The notes under the pieces were generated by a model. That model worked only from the letters and a program-made list of their open reading frames with translations, ran no database searches and had not been told where the DNA came from. This document shows, in pieces, positions 8,348 through 17,463 of a stretch of 64,000 bases of DNA (the stretch's first letter is position 1; every line of letters starts with the position of its first letter). The stretch is from an uncultured Corynebacterium sp. (GTDB taxonomy: Bacteria > Actinomycetota > Actinomycetes > Mycobacteriales > Mycobacteriaceae): the NCBI RefSeq assembly GCF_946998835.1, contig NZ_CAMQAZ010000008.1:1-64000 (forward strand), given 5' to 3'. The position numbers and the translations under genes were made by a program.

Positions 8348-9490
8348 GTGCGAATCGGAATGGTGTGCCCGTACTCGTTCGATGTCCCAGGCGGTGTTCA
8401 AGCTCACGCGATTGACTTGTGTGAGGAGTTCATCCGTCGTGGCCATGAGGTAAGTCTTATCGGTCCGGCCAGTGCACAAGCAGATGTGCCAGGCTTTGTC
8501 GTGCGCGGCGGCGCTGCCATCCCCATTCCGTATAACGGATCCGTCGCTCGGCTCTCATTTGGTCCCCGCACGAGCCGTCGAGTCCGCGCGTGGATAGAGG
8601 ACGGCAACTTTGACATCGTCCATATCCATGAGCCGAATTCGCCCAGTTTCTCGATGCTCTCGCTGGTCAACTCGGTCGGTCCAATTGTCGCGACCTATCA
8701 CTCTGCGGCGACGGATTCGTTGGCATTAAAGCTGGCCACTCCATTCCTGCGTAAATATTTAGAGCGTATCCGCGGAGGTATTGCGGTTTCGGAAGTTGCT
8801 CGTCGCTGGCAGGTCGAGCAGCTCGGTGGCGATCCAGTCCTGATTCCCAACGGTGTCCGGGTCGGAGATTTCGAGTCCTGTCCTCCTGCCGCGTCATTAC
8901 CTGAAATCCCGCGGCGGCGCGAGGGCGTTTTTCGCCTCGTATTTCTCGGTCGCTTTGACGAATCCCGGAAGGGCTTCGACGTTTTGCTAGACGCTTTGCC
9001 TGCAATTCGTGCAGAGGTTCCACAGCTTGAGGTCTGTGTTGTGGGTGATGGTGATGCCGCGGCAGCTCGTCGTAAAGCTGGGAGCAACGCGAATTCCCTC
9101 CACTTTGTTGGACGTTTGTCGGAGGATGCAAAGGCGGCGATTCTCGCTGATGCCGATGCTTATATTGCTCCACAGCGTGGCGGCGAGAGCTTCGGCATTG
9201 TGCTGGTAGAAGCGATGGCGGCAGGTGCGCCTGTCATCGCCAGCGACATCGACGCATTCAGACTCGTGCTTGACGACGGCCGGTACGGACTTCACTTTGA
9301 AAACGGCAACTCCGCAGACCTTGCGAGTGCAGTTGTTCGCCTTTTGAAGCGTCCTGAGTTGGGGGAGGAGCTTCGCACTCTCGGGCATGGACGGGCCTGG
9401 GAGTATGACTGGTCGAAGGTCGCCGATAGTGTGCTTCGTGTGTACGATACTGTGCGCATGGAGGGCGAAAAAGTCGTCATTGCGCCGTAG
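8348..9490 (+). CDS. pimA: Phosphatidylinositol alpha-mannosyltransferase
   Basis: This 380-residue GT4 glycosyltransferase has a GT-B fold. The N-terminal GGVQAHA acceptor loop follows CPYSFDVPG, and the C-terminal nucleotide-sugar site has the EX7E motif in GGESFGIVLVEAM (about residues 280-290). PimA transfers mannose from GDP-mannose to phosphatidylinositol, starting PIM synthesis. GTG 8348 follows the patA stop by two bases, indicating coupling. Confidence 0.94.
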   Translation: MRIGMVCPYSFDVPGGVQAHAIDLCEEFIRRGHEVSLIGPASAQADVPGFVVRGGAAIPIPYNGSVARLSFGPRTSRRVRAWIEDGNFDIVHIHEPNSPSFSMLSLVNSVGPIVATYHSAATDSLALKLATPFLRKYLERIRGGIAVSEVARRWQVEQLGGDPVLIPNGVRVGDFESCPPAASLPEIPRRREGVFRLVFLGRFDESRKGFDVLLDALPAIRAEVPQLEVCVVGDGDAAAARRKAGSNANSLHFVGRLSEDAKAAILADADAYIAPQRGGESFGIVLVEAMAAGAPVIASDIDAFRLVLDDGRYGLHFENGNSADLASAVVRLLKRPELGEELRTLGHGRAWEYDWSKVADSVLRVYDTVRMEGEKVVIAP

Positions 9491-9543
9491 CTCATTCCGT
9501 CAGGGCAGTGTAGTGAAAACGATGGAGTGAAAGTGGGTATTCG

Positions 9544-10047
9544 GTGAACGTAACCGTACCGGTCTGGGTTGTTGTTCTGGTCATCGCGCTAATTGTCGTA
9601 CTTGTAATCGGTCTGGTGGCTTCATCGACAGCGACGCGGCTGAACCGTATGCATATTCGCACGGATTTGGCGCGTTCCTCACTGGAAGCGGCACTGGGGA
9701 GACGGGCAGCAGTAGCTCGTGCTGCGTACCCGGAGCTCGCCGGCGTAGTGGCGAAGGTGGAAGCAACACCACTTCGAGCTAACTCCACCGGGCAACGCGC
9801 AGATGTGGAAAACGAGCTGACTAGGAAAATAACGGCGCTGTATGAGGACCAGCCAGTGGAACAAACAATGGCCATTGAACTTGCCGATGCCCACACGCGA
9901 CTCGAGCTCGCCCGTCGTTTTTACAACGATGCAGTGACCGATACCAAGGCACTGCGCGCCCGGCCTCTCGTGCGCGTGCTGCGGCTGGCCGGTACCGCAC
10001 CTGAACCGGAATACTTCGACGTTGCAGACGGGCTGACCTCAGCTTAG
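9544..10047 (+). CDS. LemA-like single-pass membrane protein
   Basis: This 167-residue protein has a strong N-terminal membrane helix (about 5-28) and a helical cytoplasmic or extracellular domain. The segment RRFYNDAVTDTKALRARPLV near residues 121-140 resembles the LemA signature (RxxYNxxVxxxN...P). This suggests a LemA-type helical bundle of unknown function. It closes the pimA operon 53 bases downstream. In mycobacteria this position is held by a different membrane/NUDIX protein, so the assignment by position is not secure. GTG is the likely start. Confidence 0.7.
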   Translation: MNVTVPVWVVVLVIALIVVLVIGLVASSTATRLNRMHIRTDLARSSLEAALGRRAAVARAAYPELAGVVAKVEATPLRANSTGQRADVENELTRKITALYEDQPVEQTMAIELADAHTRLELARRFYNDAVTDTKALRARPLVRVLRLAGTAPEPEYFDVADGLTSA

Positions 10048-10197
10048 GCTTGCATAAAGGCTGTAGAAACCCGCTGTTGTGCTGGATTTTTGCCGTATTT
10101 TCCGAGTCTATGAACAGCACGGTCTAGTTGAGGCGTTATAGTGTTAAACGACTACCAACAGTCATATTCACCAGTTTTATTAGGGAAGTAGGGTTCG

Positions 10198-11100
10198 TTG
10201 AGCACGGTTGAAAACAACTCCGGTCAGGGCACTGCGCGCGTCAAGCGCGGTTTCGCTGAGATGATGAAGGGCGGCGTCATCATGGACGTCGTTACTCCGG
10301 AGCAGGCCAAGATTGCTGAGGATGCCGGCGCAACTGCCGTGATGGCGCTGGAGCGTGTCCCAGCCGATATTCGCGCCGAAGGTGGCGTGTCGCGCATGTC
10401 CGACCCGGACATGATTGAGGGCATTATCAATGCCGTTTCCATCCCGGTTATGGCCAAGGCCCGTATCGGCCACTTTGTTGAGGCACAGGTTCTGCAGTCT
10501 CTCGGTGTTGACTTCATCGATGAGTCCGAGGTTCTGACCCCGGCCGATTACTCGAATCACATTGACAAGTTCGATTTCACCGTGCCGTTTGTCTGTGGCG
10601 CTACCAACTTGGGTGAGGCTCTGCGCCGCATCAACGAAGGCGCTGCCATGATCCGTTCCAAGGGTGAGGCCGGCACCGGAGATGTCTCCAACGCTGTGAC
10701 ACATATGCGCACCATTCGCGCTGAAATCAACCGTCTGCGCTCCATGGCTCCGGACGAGCTCTACGTTGCTGCCAAGGAGCTGCAGGCACCGTACGAATTG
10801 GTGCGTGAGGTTGCAGAGACCGGTAAGCTGCCGGTCGTCCTGTTCACCGCAGGAGGCATTGCTACTCCGGCTGACGCTGCCATGATGATGCGGCTCGGCG
10901 CTGAGGGTGTCTTTGTTGGCTCCGGCATCTTCAAGTCCGGTGATCCGGAAAAGCGTGCAAAGGCTATTGTCCAGGCAACGCAGCACTACGATGATCCGAA
11001 GGTCGTCGCTGATGTCTCCCGCGGTCTCGGCGAAGCTATGGTCGGCATCAATGTCGATGAGATTCCGCAGCCGCACCGACTCGCTGAGCGTGGCTGGTAA
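10198..11100 (+). CDS. pdxS: Pyridoxal 5'-phosphate synthase, PdxS subunit
   Basis: This 300-residue (beta/alpha)8 enzyme makes PLP from ribose 5-phosphate, glyceraldehyde 3-phosphate and ammonia supplied by PdxT. The family sequences GVIMDVVTPEQAKIAEDAGA and MARIGH-like AKARIGHFVEAQ are clear, and length matches the family. The start is TTG (10198), with AGGGAAG/AGGG upstream. TesB and PdxT follow within two bases and by overlap respectively. I see no adjacent PdxR regulator. Confidence 0.97.
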   Translation: MSTVENNSGQGTARVKRGFAEMMKGGVIMDVVTPEQAKIAEDAGATAVMALERVPADIRAEGGVSRMSDPDMIEGIINAVSIPVMAKARIGHFVEAQVLQSLGVDFIDESEVLTPADYSNHIDKFDFTVPFVCGATNLGEALRRINEGAAMIRSKGEAGTGDVSNAVTHMRTIRAEINRLRSMAPDELYVAAKELQAPYELVREVAETGKLPVVLFTAGGIATPADAAMMMRLGAEGVFVGSGIFKSGDPEKRAKAIVQATQHYDDPKVVADVSRGLGEAMVGINVDEIPQPHRLAERGW

Positions 11101-11102
11101 AA

Positions 11103-11981
11103 ATGGCTAACATCCGCGAGGTATTAGATCTGGAGCAGATTGACAGGGACATTTTCCGTGGCCCCGTCATTAAGTCAATTCTGCAGCGCACTTTCGGTGG
11201 CCAAGTTGCCGGCCAGTCCCTCGTCGCGGCGACGCGCACGGTGGGAAATACCTTCGCGGTGAACTCCCTCCACGCCTACTTCGTAGGCCCGGGCCGCCCC
11301 CATATTCCCACGGTGTACCTGGTCAAGCGTATTCGCGATGGCCGGTCTTTCTGCCATCGCTCCGTTGAAGCAGTGCAAGATGGCCGCACGATTTTCGTCA
11401 TGCAGGTCAGCTTCCACCGCAAGGGGGATGAGGGGCTCGAGCACTCTGACGTGATGCGCAAGGTGCCAGATCCGGAGGATGTGGTCACGGATACGTCTGC
11501 GATGACGAATACCCGACGCCTACTCATGCGCGAGTGGGCAGACTGGGATATTCGGGTAGTCCCGGATGATCAGTTCGAACACAACAAGTACACACCGTCG
11601 CAACAGTTGGTGTGGTTCCGATGCAAGGATCGTCTCCCGGACAATGAGACCTTCCACGTGTGCACTCTGGCGTACATGTCCGATATGACTCTGTTGTCAT
11701 CGGCTCTGGTTCCGCATCCAGGTGTGGAGGTACAGGAAGCCAGCCTCGACCATGCTATGTGGTTCATGCGCCCATTCCGCGCTGATGAGTGGCTTCTCTA
11801 CGACCAGATTTCGCCGTCGGCACATGCCGGTCGCGCACTGACTCACGGACGCATTTTCAACCAAAAGGGTGAGCTCGTGGCCGTCGTCACGCAGGAGGGG
11901 CTGACCCGAAGCCTGACGCCGGGTGTCGAGCCCGTGCCAGTGGCGGCGAATTTCGATCCGCAAAGCGAAAACCTCGACTAA
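11103..11981 (+). CDS. tesB: Acyl-CoA thioesterase II
   Basis: This 292-residue protein has the double hot-dog architecture of TesB, which hydrolyses medium/long-chain acyl-CoA to fatty acid and CoA. N-terminal FGGQVAGQSLVAA and central VHSLHAYFVGPG-type strands are visible (NSLHAYFVGPG near residue 56), and the C-terminal half has the conserved HAGRALTHGRIF. It begins two bases after pdxS and its stop overlaps the pdxT start, so it is embedded in the PLP operon, as in mycobacteria. The functional link is unknown. Confidence 0.93.
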   Translation: MANIREVLDLEQIDRDIFRGPVIKSILQRTFGGQVAGQSLVAATRTVGNTFAVNSLHAYFVGPGRPHIPTVYLVKRIRDGRSFCHRSVEAVQDGRTIFVMQVSFHRKGDEGLEHSDVMRKVPDPEDVVTDTSAMTNTRRLLMREWADWDIRVVPDDQFEHNKYTPSQQLVWFRCKDRLPDNETFHVCTLAYMSDMTLLSSALVPHPGVEVQEASLDHAMWFMRPFRADEWLLYDQISPSAHAGRALTHGRIFNQKGELVAVVTQEGLTRSLTPGVEPVPVAANFDPQSENLD

Positions 11982-12601
11982 TGGCGCAGGAAACTATCGG
12001 TATCCTCGCACTTCAGGGCAACGTCGCGGAACACGGCTATGTTCTAGACGAACTCGGTGTCGCTCATCGCAAGGTTCGGCTTCCGCGAGACCTGGAGGGA
12101 CTCAGCGGCCTGATTTTTCCCGGCGGTGAATCCACGACCATGAGCAAGTTGATGGTCTTCAACGAGCTTGTGGAGCCGCTGCGAGAGGCGCTCCGAGATG
12201 GTCTTCCGGCTTACGGCACCTGCGCAGGCATGATTCTGCTTGCCGACGAAGTGCTCGACACCCGACCGGATGCTGTGAGCCTCGGGGCGCTTGATATCAC
12301 GGTTCGTCGTAACGCATTTGGCCGGCAAGTCGATTCCTTTGAAACTGACTTGGATATCCCGCAGCTGGCAATTGGCGGCGACCACCCACCTGTGCATGCC
12401 GCTTTTATCCGTGCCCCGTGGGTTGAGCGAGTCGGCAATGGGGTTGAGGTTCTGGCACGCGTTCCAGAATCTACAGGGGAGGCAGCTGGCATGGTCGTCG
12501 GAGTGCGGCAAAAGTCAGCGATGGCAACCAGTTTTCACCCGGAGTCGACGGGGGAGACACGGGTTCACGAGTTCTTTCTGCGAGAGCTTGTCGGCATTTA
12601 A
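11981..12601 (+). CDS. pdxT: Pyridoxal 5'-phosphate synthase, PdxT glutaminase subunit
   Basis: This 206-residue class I glutamine amidotransferase supplies ammonia to PdxS. The oxyanion segment GGESTTMSKLM (about residue 47), nucleophile in GTCAGMIL (Cys about 80) and the catalytic HPE near the C-terminus (about 186) are all present. The ATG shares one base with the tesB stop. Confidence 0.97.
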   Translation: MAQETIGILALQGNVAEHGYVLDELGVAHRKVRLPRDLEGLSGLIFPGGESTTMSKLMVFNELVEPLREALRDGLPAYGTCAGMILLADEVLDTRPDAVSLGALDITVRRNAFGRQVDSFETDLDIPQLAIGGDHPPVHAAFIRAPWVERVGNGVEVLARVPESTGEAAGMVVGVRQKSAMATSFHPESTGETRVHEFFLRELVGI

Positions 12602-12680
12602 ACTGCTGGTTTGTATAATGAACACCTAAGTAATTCCCATCTACATGGGCATTGACGAGAGGATTGGTAGGAACTAGCAC

Positions 12681-13433
12681 ATGGCGGGTCATTCAAAATG
12701 GGCAACCACTAAGCACAAGAAGGCTGCTAATGACGCCAAGCGCGCCAAAGAGTGGGCAAAGATGATCAAGAACATCGAGGTCGCGGCTCGTACCGGCGGC
12801 GGCGATCCGGCTGGTAACCCCACCCTCGATGACATGATCAAGAAGGCCAAGAAGGCCTCGGTTCCCAACGACAACATTGAGCGTGCTCGCAAGCGTGGCT
12901 CCGGTGAGGAGTCCGGCGGTGCTGACTGGGAGACCATCGTCTACGAAGGCTACGCGCCCGGTGGTGTCGCCCTGATTGTGGAGTGTCTGACGGATAACCG
13001 CAACCGTGCTGCATCCGATGTGCGCTCGGCTTTCAACAAGAACAACGGCAACATGGCTGACAACGGTGCCGTGGCGTACTTGTTCGAAAAGAAGGGCGTC
13101 GTCGAGCTGCCGAAGGGCGAGCTGACCGAGGACGATCTGCTGATGGCAGTGCTCGATGCTGGCGCGGAAGAGGTTAACGACCTGGGCGAGAAGTTCGAGG
13201 TCGTCTCCGCCTTCACCGATTTGATGAATGTTCGTACAGCTCTGGTCGACGCTGAGATGGAGTACGATTCCGCAGATCAGGACTACCGTGCTGCAACCAC
13301 TGTCGCTCTCGATGCTGACGGCGCACGTAAACTCTTCCGTCTAATCGATGCCCTCGAAGAGTCCGACGACGTCCAGAACGTCTACTCCAACGCCGACATC
13401 AGCGACGAGGTTTTGGCAGAACTTGACGACTAA
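12681..13433 (+). CDS. yebC: YebC/TACO1-family protein
   Basis: This 250-residue protein begins MAGHSKWATTKHKK, the family hallmark. Family members are annotated as DNA-binding regulators; some act in translation of difficult sequences, so a regulator label is not certain. In many bacteria it precedes ruvCAB, as here, but a minus-strand gene and a terminator intervene. Length is normal. Confidence 0.93.
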   Translation: MAGHSKWATTKHKKAANDAKRAKEWAKMIKNIEVAARTGGGDPAGNPTLDDMIKKAKKASVPNDNIERARKRGSGEESGGADWETIVYEGYAPGGVALIVECLTDNRNRAASDVRSAFNKNNGNMADNGAVAYLFEKKGVVELPKGELTEDDLLMAVLDAGAEEVNDLGEKFEVVSAFTDLMNVRTALVDAEMEYDSADQDYRAATTVALDADGARKLFRLIDALEESDDVQNVYSNADISDEVLAELDD

Positions 13434-13539
13434 GCGTCTGCTTGGCGACGGGTTGTTCTGTGGCTTCTGGTGCCAGCGGGTGCCTGGATGTGGTTAGCCC
13501 GAGGCGCTGGATTGCCCGGTGACCTGGTTTGAACGGAAA

Positions 13540-13571
13540 AATCCCCATCGGAAGATTGTCCGATGGGGATT
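13540..13571. terminator. Bidirectional terminator between yebC and the DUF3817 gene
   Basis: A perfect 13-bp stem (13540-13552 with 13559-13571, core CCCCATCGGA) with a 6-base loop is flanked by A-rich and T-rich sides. It serves yebC on the plus strand and the converging membrane-protein gene on the minus strand. Confidence 0.88.
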
Positions 13572-13597
13572 CTTAGTCTCTGAGGATTCGTACGGTT

Positions 13598-14062
13598 CTA
13601 GGAGAACCACTGCGTCGGAGGACCTGCCATCAGCAGCAGCGTGAAGACCACGATGAGCACGATTAGAATGACGAATGCCGAAATAAACGGACGGCGAATA
13701 ACCATGGCGAGAGCCCATTCGAAGATATCCTGTGGCTGCTCAGACTCATCAGTAAAGCGCCAGGGCTGGTCCAGCAGTCCGGCCTTCAGGGTGTTCTGTT
13801 CAAACGGGTAAGTTGCGAACGGAATGATTGAAGAGGCTAGACCGACTACGCCACGGCCAAAGCTCCAACGCTGGTTAATCCACACCATGATGGTGGTGGC
13901 CACGTAGCACAGGAATGTGAAACCGTGAATGCTGCCGAAGATGGTGGTGGCAACGTCAGTGACTTTGAAAAGGTTTTTTAGCGCCAGACCGATAAGCAAC
14001 AGGGCCCATGTGACCATTTCAGCTGCAGCGAGAATGCCGTAGAGCTTCTTCGGTGAGTTCAT
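13598..14062 (-). CDS. DUF3817 integral membrane protein
   Basis: This 154-residue protein has about four hydrophobic segments: one near 8-28, two in the 36-60 and 72-88 region, and a C-terminal one at about 126-147. The N-terminal part resembles the DUF3817 family, common in actinobacteria and of unknown function. It is transcribed divergently from ruvC, with start codons 86 bases apart. No catalytic motif is visible. Confidence 0.8.
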   Translation of the reverse strand: MNSPKKLYGILAAAEMVTWALLLIGLALKNLFKVTDVATTIFGSIHGFTFLCYVATTIMVWINQRWSFGRGVVGLASSIIPFATYPFEQNTLKAGLLDQPWRFTDESEQPQDIFEWALAMVIRRPFISAFVILIVLIVVFTLLLMAGPPTQWFS

Positions 14063-14111
14063 GGTGTCAAACCTAGCAGAACTATGGGTGGCCGCCTCAG
14101 GAGAATCTAAT

Positions 14112-14127
14112 GCAAACAGCTGTTCGA
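14112..14127 (+). promoter_or_regulatory. Probable LexA (SOS) box before ruvC
   Basis: GCAAAC-AGCT-GTTCGA matches the actinobacterial/Bacillus-type SOS operator TCGAAC-N4-GTTCGA in 10 of 12 informative positions, with a perfect right half. It lies 21 bases before the ruvC start and in the divergent region with the DUF3817 gene. ruvC is a known LexA target in mycobacteria, which supports the call. Confidence 0.65.
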
Positions 14128-14147
14128 AATGTGGTATTAGTGGATAC

Positions 14148-14735
14148 GTGACTTATCGAGCTGGTTCTCTGCGGGTGATGGGCATTGACCCGGGCCTTAC
14201 TCGCTGCGGTCTTTCCATTGCCGAAGGCGCTCAGGGCAGGAAAGTCGTTCCCATCGCAGTCGGCGTGGCCCGCACACCAACCACGGCATCGTTGGAAGAT
14301 CGCCTCTTGCGGCTTTCTAATGCAGCTGAGCAGTGGATGGATGAATATCAACCGGACGTGGTTGCTATGGAAAGGGTTTTTGAGCGCGGCAATGTCTCCA
14401 CCGTTATGCAGACTGCGCATGCGGTCGGTGTGCTTGTCCTCGCTGCGGCGAGACGTGGTTTGGAAGTGCATATGTACACGCCATCGGAGGTCAAAAAGGC
14501 GCTTACCGGCAATGGCCGTGCGGATAAGAAGCAGATGACCATGATGGTAACCAGAATTCTCGGGTTGGAAACTCCGCCTAAGCCTGCAGACGCGGCAGAT
14601 GCGTTGGCTATTGCCATCTGTCATTGTTGGCGTGGCCCGGTGCTGCAACGGCAGCGGGATACTTTGGAGGCGCTCGCAAAACAGCACGAGGCGCGAGAGC
14701 TGGAGCTTTCTCGGCGCGAGGAGACTTCGCGGTAG
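14148..14735 (+). CDS. ruvC: Holliday junction endonuclease RuvC
   Basis: This protein of about 195 residues resolves Holliday junctions made accessible by RuvAB. The first catalytic Asp lies in VMGIDPGLTRCG, the acidic AMERVF strand supplies Glu, and PADAADALAIAICH near residue 145 carries the C-terminal Asp residues. GTG 14148 was chosen because it is downstream of the SOS box and close to the family start; the frame is open further upstream to 14061, but that would cover the operator. Confidence 0.94.
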   Translation: MTYRAGSLRVMGIDPGLTRCGLSIAEGAQGRKVVPIAVGVARTPTTASLEDRLLRLSNAAEQWMDEYQPDVVAMERVFERGNVSTVMQTAHAVGVLVLAAARRGLEVHMYTPSEVKKALTGNGRADKKQMTMMVTRILGLETPPKPADAADALAIAICHCWRGPVLQRQRDTLEALAKQHEARELELSRREETSR

Positions 14736-14817
14736 GTCTATGACCGGAGAGGGATTAGCTGTGAAATCTGTGCTTATCGGGGTCTGTGATGGTCAGTATG
14801 GAAAGGAATTGTGAGAA

Positions 14818-15438
14818 GTGATTGCATCTCTGCGCGGTGAGGTCATTGACCTCGGTGCGGACTATTGCGTTATCGAATGCGGTGGGGTGGGCCACCTGGT
14901 CACCATTACCGGCAGGCTGGCTTCCCAACTGGTGCGGCATGAGCAGACTTTCATGTTGACCACTATGGCAGTTCGTGAGGACGCAATCACGCTTTTCGGT
15001 TTCGCCAACTCGCAGGAACGTGAGATGTTTGCGCTTTTACGCACGGTCTCCACAGTTGGGCCAAAGGTCGCGATGTCCGTTCTTTCTGCGTTGTCACCGG
15101 CTGAGATTGCCAATGCGGTCGCCTCAAAGAACGCCAAGGCGCTGCAGGTCGCAAACGGCGTCGGTAAGCGATTGGCGGAGCGCCTGCTGGTTGAACTGAA
15201 GGACAAGGTCGAGGTTTTTGCCGACCGTGCGGTATCCCAACCAGAGGAAGCCACCGGTGGGGCGGCACCTGGCATTGTTTTGAAGGCAGATCTCGATCAG
15301 GTTGTTGGCGCTCTAATCGGGCTTGGGTTCCCAGAGGCTGATGCAAATGAAGCGGCAGAGACCGTCGTTCGGATTGATCCGACATTGGATACGTCGATGG
15401 CCCTGAAGGCGGCACTAAAGACGTTGGGCGAGAAGTAG
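14818..15438 (+). CDS. ruvA: Holliday junction branch-migration protein RuvA
   Basis: This 206-residue protein begins MIASLRGEV at a GTG codon, typical for RuvA. The OB-fold is about 1-65, the helix-hairpin-helix domain about 70-140 (VGPKVAMSVLSALSP and VGKRLAERLLVELKDK), then an acidic linker and domain III, which contacts RuvB (about 160-206). It follows ruvC after about 80 bases. Confidence 0.96.
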   Translation: MIASLRGEVIDLGADYCVIECGGVGHLVTITGRLASQLVRHEQTFMLTTMAVREDAITLFGFANSQEREMFALLRTVSTVGPKVAMSVLSALSPAEIANAVASKNAKALQVANGVGKRLAERLLVELKDKVEVFADRAVSQPEEATGGAAPGIVLKADLDQVVGALIGLGFPEADANEAAETVVRIDPTLDTSMALKAALKTLGEK

Positions 15439-15504
15439 AAGCAGGTCGGCAACCTGCAACTACATTGATGGTGAAAGTTTGCAGTGCACTAGGATGAGGG
15501 GACT

Positions 15505-16617
15505 ATGAGCGATATCGAGCGCACGGAGTTTAACGTGTCAGACAACCCCTTCGGGGGTTCCCTCGGCGGACCCACCAATAATCCCTTCGGTGGTGCGGGA
15601 AACGGTGCGCAGCGCGATGTTGATGCCCGTGCTCAGCTCGAGGAAGTCGATGCGGAATCGAACCTGCGCCCTAAGTCGCTAGGGGAGTTCATCGGTCAGC
15701 CCAAGGTTCGAGAACAGCTGGACTTGGTGCTGGCCGGAGCGCGGGGTCGAAACGTCACGCCGGATCATATTCTGCTGTCGGGGCCTCCTGGCCTGGGTAA
15801 GACGACCATGGCCATGATTATTGCGCAGGAGATGGGAAGCTCTCTGCGCATGACGTCTGGCCCGGCGCTGATTCGTGCGGGTGATCTGGCAGCAATGCTG
15901 TCGAACCTGCTAGAGGGCGATGTCCTCTTCATCGATGAGATCCACCGGATCGCCCGGCCAGTGGAGGAGATGCTCTATATGGCAATGGAGGATTTCCGTA
16001 TCGATGTCATCGTGGGTAAAGGCCCGGGTGCTACCTCGATTCCACTCGAGATTCCGCCATTTACGCTTGTAGGCGCGACTACGCGCTCAGGTATGTTGAC
16101 CGGCCCGCTGCGTGACCGTTTTGGCTTTACCGCGCAGATGGAGTTTTACGAGGTTGAAGACCTCACCAAGGTGGTGACGCGTGCTGCGGGAATCCTGGGC
16201 GTGGATATCAGCCCAGAGGCAGCGGTAGAAATTGCTTCGCGTTCGCGGGGCACACCACGAATCGCCAACCGCCTGCTGCGCCGCGTCCGTGACTTCGCCG
16301 ACGTTCATTCCGGTGGGGTTATTGATCTCGGGGCGGCGAAGGCTGCGCTGATTGTCTTCGATGTCGATGAGCTGGGACTCGACCGTTTGGACCGCGCAGT
16401 GCTGACCGCCCTGGTCAAGGGACATGGCGGCGGGCCGGTGGGCGTGAATTCCCTGGCTCTGGCAGTGGGGGAGGAACCCTCGACGGTGGAAGAAGTGTGT
16501 GAACCCTATCTAGTACGTGCCGGCATGATTGCGCGTACATCCCGCGGACGTGTAGCAACTGCCCGCGCATGGCGACACTTGGGTTTGCAGCCGCCGGAGG
16601 GGACGATCGGAGAGTAG
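15505..16617 (+). CDS. ruvB: Holliday junction helicase motor RuvB
   Basis: This 370-residue AAA+ ATPase drives branch migration with RuvA. Walker A GPPGLGKTT is at about residue 93, Walker B LFIDEIHR follows, sensor GATTRSG and the arginine-finger region GPLRDRFG are intact, and a C-terminal winged helix is present. The first 35 residues are Gly/Asn-rich, an extension beyond the core. It is the last gene of ruvCAB. Confidence 0.97.
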   Translation: MSDIERTEFNVSDNPFGGSLGGPTNNPFGGAGNGAQRDVDARAQLEEVDAESNLRPKSLGEFIGQPKVREQLDLVLAGARGRNVTPDHILLSGPPGLGKTTMAMIIAQEMGSSLRMTSGPALIRAGDLAAMLSNLLEGDVLFIDEIHRIARPVEEMLYMAMEDFRIDVIVGKGPGATSIPLEIPPFTLVGATTRSGMLTGPLRDRFGFTAQMEFYEVEDLTKVVTRAAGILGVDISPEAAVEIASRSRGTPRIANRLLRRVRDFADVHSGGVIDLGAAKAALIVFDVDELGLDRLDRAVLTALVKGHGGGPVGVNSLALAVGEEPSTVEEVCEPYLVRAGMIARTSRGRVATARAWRHLGLQPPEGTIGE

Positions 16618-16703
16618 TTTCCTGCAACTGAGTCCGCGTGGTCTGGAGTTCCGCCCAGGGCAGTGTGGAATTGCTAGCAGGCAATTCGTTAAACTCGGCA
16701 GAC

Positions 16704-17153
16704 ATGAATCAAACTATTCTCCTCCTACTTATTTTCTTGTTCCTGGCGCTGCCAATTTGGCAGATCATCAAGCAGAACAAGCAGGTGCGCACTATCCGGG
16801 ACATGCAGGATAAGCTGGCCCCGGGCGCGGAGGTCATCACCGGATCGGGCATGCACGGTGTGGTCGTTGACACCACCGATACAACAGTCGACCTGATCAT
16901 CGCGGACGGAATCGTCACCCGCTGGGAAAAGGGTGCTATTGCCCGCAACCTCACTACCGGCACTGGAGCTAGTTACGCTCACCGTGACCAGCGCGGCCGG
17001 GTCTCCGATGCCGAGGACGATCATGTCGGCGATGTGCAGGAAATCACTGGCCGCAGTTCGGCTGACAATGCGGCACCGGAGTCGGGTACGTCGAATGCAC
17101 CGAGCGACCTGGACAATCCGGGAGCCGACGGCTCTACGTCTACCGAGAAGTAG
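16704..17153 (+). CDS. yajC: Preprotein translocase auxiliary subunit YajC
   Basis: This 149-residue protein has an N-terminal membrane helix (about 3-20) and the YajC core with PGAEVITGSGMHGVV and WEKGAIARNL. The remaining 50 residues are acidic and low complexity. ATG 16704 is chosen over the upstream in-frame codon because the helix then begins the protein; a TAAACT hexamer 8 bases before could make the transcript leaderless. YajC associates with SecDF, encoded downstream. Confidence 0.93.
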   Translation: MNQTILLLLIFLFLALPIWQIIKQNKQVRTIRDMQDKLAPGAEVITGSGMHGVVVDTTDTTVDLIIADGIVTRWEKGAIARNLTTGTGASYAHRDQRGRVSDAEDDHVGDVQEITGRSSADNAAPESGTSNAPSDLDNPGADGSTSTEK

Positions 17154-17463
17154 CAATGACTCTTTAGAGTCCGCACTTTTCCGGCGCGCTCGCGTTTGGT
17201 TGCGTGCGCGTCATAGGACAAGACATACGACCCAGGTTTCGCCGTCGGCAAGCGTGGGAAAAATTTTCAATAAATTGGTACAAGTCGAAACCGGCACGCC
17301 ACGCTAAATCGGTTATTCTCTAGCGGTTGGTGTTTATAGCTTTGCTTTGCGACGTCCGCAATGCCTCCAGCGGGTTTTGCACGAGTTCGCGGTGCGGTTA
17401 TGGACACGCGTTTCTACCCGAAGCGTTCTAGTACCTAAACGTCACGATTCAGGAGACTTTGCT
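17154..17463. other. Intergenic region between yajC and secD
   Basis: These 310 bases hold the GC-rich hairpin listed separately and then an AT-richer part with -10-like hexamers (TATTCT at 17314-17319, TATAGC at 17335-17340). No -35 partner at good spacing is evident. secD probably has its own promoter here and a leader of around 100 bases. No gene is seen. Confidence 0.5.
17185..17210 (+). terminator. GC-rich hairpin after yajC
   Basis: CGCGCTCGCG pairs with TGCGTGCGCG (nine of ten positions, one wobble) around a TTTGGT loop. There is no T-run, so it may attenuate transcription or protect the mRNA end rather than terminate fully. Confidence 0.4.
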
